From: Dehalococcoidia bacterium
GTDB lineage: Bacteria > Chloroflexota > Dehalococcoidia > Dehalococcoidales > Fen-1064
Direction of reading: 5' to 3'
Assembly (NCBI GenBank): GCA_003153955.1
Contig: PMCB01000123.1
Span: forward strand, 19,803 to 27,062
Length of the DNA stretch: 7,260 bases
The notes under the pieces are model-generated. The model was not told the origin of the DNA. It did no database searches and saw only the letters and a program-made list of their open reading frames with translations. Shown piece by piece: positions 5,635 through 7,260 of this stretch. The position numbers were made by a program, and so were the translations under genes. The number at the start of each line of letters is the position of its first letter. The first letter of the stretch is position 1.

Positions 5635-5693
5635 GCTGATTGCTGATCGCCCGAAGGGACTCAGCATAACATGCTGATCGCTGACCGCTGAAA
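5635..5693. repeat. GCTGA heptanucleotide repeats with embedded palindromes
   Basis: Two tandem heptamers (GCTGATT, GCTGATC at 5635-5648) and three more (GCTGATC, GCTGACC, GCTGAAA at 5673-5693) flank a 24-bp centre. TGCTGATCGC occurs at 5641-5650 and 5672-5681. The centre holds CCCGAAGGG (5650-5658) and the perfect hairpin TCAGCAT-AAC-ATGCTGA (5661-5677). This looks like a dispersed non-coding repeat just before the thiamine promoter. Confidence 0.75.
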
Positions 5694-5714
5694 GCTCTTG
5701 CCCCTTACATCTAT

Positions 5715-5743
5715 TTGTCATTAATTGCGCCCCGTGTTAGAAT
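5715..5743 (+). promoter_or_regulatory. Sigma70-type promoter of the thiamine gene
   Basis: TTGTCA (5715-5720) and TAGAAT (5738-5743) each match consensus at 5 of 6 positions and are 17 bp apart, with an extended TG at 5735-5736. Transcription would start near 5749-5751, about 10-12 nt before ATG 5761. This places the upstream in-frame TTG 5725 and GTG 5734 outside the mRNA. Confidence 0.7.
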
Positions 5744-5760
5744 TGTCCACGAATAGAACT

Positions 5761-6822
5761 ATGTCTAAATCAGAATCGGGTTCACCCCAAACATTTCGTA
5801 TCATCGACGCCAGCCTGAACCGGGCCGCCGAAGGCCTGCGTTTCCTGGAAGACACGGCGCGCTTTGTTTTGAATGATGCCGCGCTCACGGAACAGCTCAA
5901 AGCCGTCCGCCATCAAATCATTACCGGCGACTGGCACTTTCATCAAAAGCTGATTCAGTCACGGGACTCGCAGGGGGATATCGGGACGAATATCGAAGTG
6001 GAAGGCGGCAAGGATAAAAAGAGCCTCGCTTCGGCCGTTGTGGCCAATTCCCGCCGGGTTCAGGAAGCGCTGCGCACCTTGGAAGAGGTCGCCAAAATCG
6101 AGGGCGGAGTTCTCCCCATGAGTTCGGAAAAACTGCAGCAGGCCCGCTTTGCGATGTACACCATCGAGAAAAACCTTCTCTCCCGACTGTTACGGCAGGA
6201 TAAAACGGAAAAGATTAAAGGCTTATATGCGATTATCGATACCCACTCATTGAGCGGCCGCGACCCGGTGGAAATCACCCGTCAGGTCATCCGCGGCGGG
6301 GCGAAAGTAATCCAGTTGCGGGACAAAACAACTAAGAAAAAAGACCTGCTGCCCGTCGCGCAGGCTTTATCCGATCTGTGTAAAGCAAACGGTGCGCTGT
6401 TCATCATGAACGACAATCTCGATATCGCGCTGGCCGCAGGGGCTGACGGATTGCACATCGGCCAGGAAGACTTGTCGGTCGCCGCTGCCCGTAAACTGGC
6501 GCCGCTCGATATGATTATCGGATGTTCTGTTTATAATGCCGAGCAGGCTAAGCAGGCTGTCGCCGACGGCGCCGATTATGTGGCTGTCGGTGCCATCTTC
6601 TCTACTCCAAGCAAAGATACCGTAGTTTTAGGTTTGGAACCTTTGCGGCAGGTTAAACAGGCCGTAACGGTGCCGGTGGTCGCCATCGGCGGGATTAACC
6701 AGAACAATTTGACCAAGGTAAAAAAGGCCGGCGCCGATTCAATTGCCGTCATCGGGGCGGTTCTAGGGGCAGATTCCCCGGAAAAAGCCGCCCGCGAACT
6801 AATAAATAAATTTGAGGAATAA
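5761..6822 (+). CDS. thiE: Fused HMP-P kinase (ThiD2) / thiamine-phosphate synthase (ThiE)
   Basis: The protein of 353 residues has two parts. Residues 11-145 form a ThiD2-type domain (FRIIDASLNRAAEGLRFLED, SRRVQEALRTLEEVAK), a family known as a hydroxymethylpyrimidine-phosphate kinase unrelated to classical ThiD. Residues 152-353 form the ThiE TIM barrel, which joins HMP-PP with thiazole phosphate to thiamine phosphate. ThiE ligand motifs visible are QLRDK (185-189), NDN (217-219), HIGQED (232-237), TPSKD (282-286), VVAIGGI (306-312) and the phosphate-binding VIGAVLGADSP near the end. The fusion would carry out two successive cytosolic steps. I chose ATG 5761 over TTG 5725 because the promoter overlaps the latter and the family homology begins just after residue 10. 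No Shine-Dalgarno precedes it. The Trax-like gene starts one base after the stop and is probably co-transcribed. No TPP riboswitch is seen. Confidence 0.95.
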   Translation: MSKSESGSPQTFRIIDASLNRAAEGLRFLEDTARFVLNDAALTEQLKAVRHQIITGDWHFHQKLIQSRDSQGDIGTNIEVEGGKDKKSLASAVVANSRRVQEALRTLEEVAKIEGGVLPMSSEKLQQARFAMYTIEKNLLSRLLRQDKTEKIKGLYAIIDTHSLSGRDPVEITRQVIRGGAKVIQLRDKTTKKKDLLPVAQALSDLCKANGALFIMNDNLDIALAAGADGLHIGQEDLSVAAARKLAPLDMIIGCSVYNAEQAKQAVADGADYVAVGAIFSTPSKDTVVLGLEPLRQVKQAVTVPVVAIGGINQNNLTKVKKAGADSIAVIGAVLGADSPEKAARELINKFEE

Positions 6823-6823
6823 A

Positions 6824-7260
6824 ATGGGACGATTAACGGAAAATCTGGACGTAATTACCAATAAAATCCGCCAAAGTTTTGAGGCCAAGGATGCCGCCCG
6901 TGAAAAAGTGCTGCCGATTTGCCGCGAGGTTATCCGCTTCAGCAGCCTGTCAATCCGGGCTTTGCACCGCGAAGAACTGGACAAATCTCGGGAATTGTTA
7001 AATTCCGCGAGAAAGCTGCTTGATGAAGCCGAGGAAGCACTGTCCGACGGCATTGATATCCGCACCGGCTTTCTCCTCGATGCCCAGAAAGAATATGCCG
7101 AAGGCAGCATAACCCTGGCGCTGGTCAAAGGCAATCAACTGCCCACTCCGGAAGAACTGCGCATCGATGAAGCGTCTTTCCTGCTCGGTATGGCCGAAGC
7201 CGTCGGCGAATTGAGGCGCTATTTACTGGATAAAATGCGCACCGGCGACCTCTCCCGCGG
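6824..7260 (+). CDS. Trax/translin-family protein, C-terminus cut by window edge
   Basis: The first 145 residues are nearly all alpha-helical and charged, as expected of the translin fold (about 200 residues, assembling into octameric barrels that bind nucleic acid). The signature near the end, FLLGMAEAVGELRRYLLDKMRTGD (about 119-142), matches translin/Trax 'YL.G.ad.tGEL.R......GD'. E90 and E93 in KEYAEG match the spacing of the Glu pair that makes Trax a ribonuclease. The third acidic residue, Asp in Trax, is E125 here. The start ATG 6824-6826 has GAGGAA a few bases upstream, inside the end of the thiamine gene, with a 1-base gap. The protein is likely an RNA-binding or RNA-cleaving enzyme. 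Bacterial and archaeal members are often mislabelled as haloacid dehalogenase. A link to thiamine is not apparent. Confidence 0.85.
   Translation, partial: MGRLTENLDVITNKIRQSFEAKDAAREKVLPICREVIRFSSLSIRALHREELDKSRELLNSARKLLDEAEEALSDGIDIRTGFLLDAQKEYAEGSITLALVKGNQLPTPEELRIDEASFLLGMAEAVGELRRYLLDKMRTGDLSR

Larger units (their letters stand above)
5339..5714. other. Divergent intergenic region without a gene
   Basis: No convincing gene lies between the divergently transcribed merR and thiamine genes. The 105-codon frame on the minus strand at 5404-5721 has no Shine-Dalgarno, runs through hairpins and heptad repeats, and has a proline/arginine-rich product resembling no family I know. The left part, 5339-5455, is A/T-rich with no clear element. 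The middle, 5455-5570, is G/C-rich with two hairpins. The right part, 5630-5693, holds GCTGA repeats. No TPP riboswitch core is present. Confidence 0.7.

Noticed and set aside
5635..5693. TPP riboswitch suggested by CTGATC-like bases before the thiamine gene
   Set aside because: The bases belong to GCTGA heptad repeats; the rest of the thi-box core is missing and the block lies upstream of the predicted transcription start.
5404..5721. 105-codon frame on the minus strand in the intergenic region
   Set aside because: It runs through hairpins and heptad repeats, has no ribosome binding site, and its product resembles no protein family I know.
5725..5760. Earlier TTG 5725 or GTG 5734 start for the thiamine gene
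   Set aside because: Both codons fall within or before the predicted promoter, have no Shine-Dalgarno, and add residues without family similarity.

Overview
The window looks like a bacterial chromosome segment of roughly 50% GC with short intergenic gaps. The gene set (a fused ThiD2-ThiE, a Trax/translin-like protein and a KamA-family aminomutase beside D-Ala-D-Ala-ligase-like proteins) suggests Chloroflexota, perhaps Dehalococcoidia. That placement is an inference from gene content and was not tested. No insertion sequence, phage gene, CRISPR array, tRNA or rRNA was seen.

Layout. Minus strand, positions 1-2862: a tight three-gene operon of a lysine 2,3-aminomutase-like radical SAM enzyme (kamA) and two different D-Ala-D-Ala-ligase-like ATP-grasp proteins, the second running off the window. 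It has its own good sigma70-type promoter with a 20-bp dyad over the predicted start site. Minus strand, 3033-4418: a 12-TM MFS transporter whose coding sequence appears to start at an ATT codon, 39 codons before the first in-frame ATG. Minus strand, 4555-5298: a MerR-family regulator with a TipAS ligand-binding domain, followed by a strong intrinsic terminator. It has a classic MerR-type promoter (19-bp spacer with a dyad) and an internal ribosome binding site that would yield the TipAS domain alone. Positions 5339-5714 hold no gene, only hairpins and GCTGA heptanucleotide repeats. Plus strand, 5761-7260: a fused HMP-P kinase (ThiD2) / thiamine-phosphate synthase (ThiE), then one base later a Trax/translin-like protein cut by the window edge.

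How the genes may work together. The kamA operon is the most interesting part. An aminomutase that keeps the lysine-recognition residues should make beta-lysine, and the two ATP-grasp ligases translated with it have substitutions at Ddl catalytic positions. A small beta-amino-acid peptide or conjugate is a reasonable but untested product. The MerR-TipAS regulator and the MFS transporter form a plausible drug-sensing and efflux pair, although a terminator separates them and their candidate operators differ. The thiamine gene has its own promoter and no TPP riboswitch. It and the merR gene both lack a Shine-Dalgarno sequence and have predicted leaders of only about 3-12 nt.
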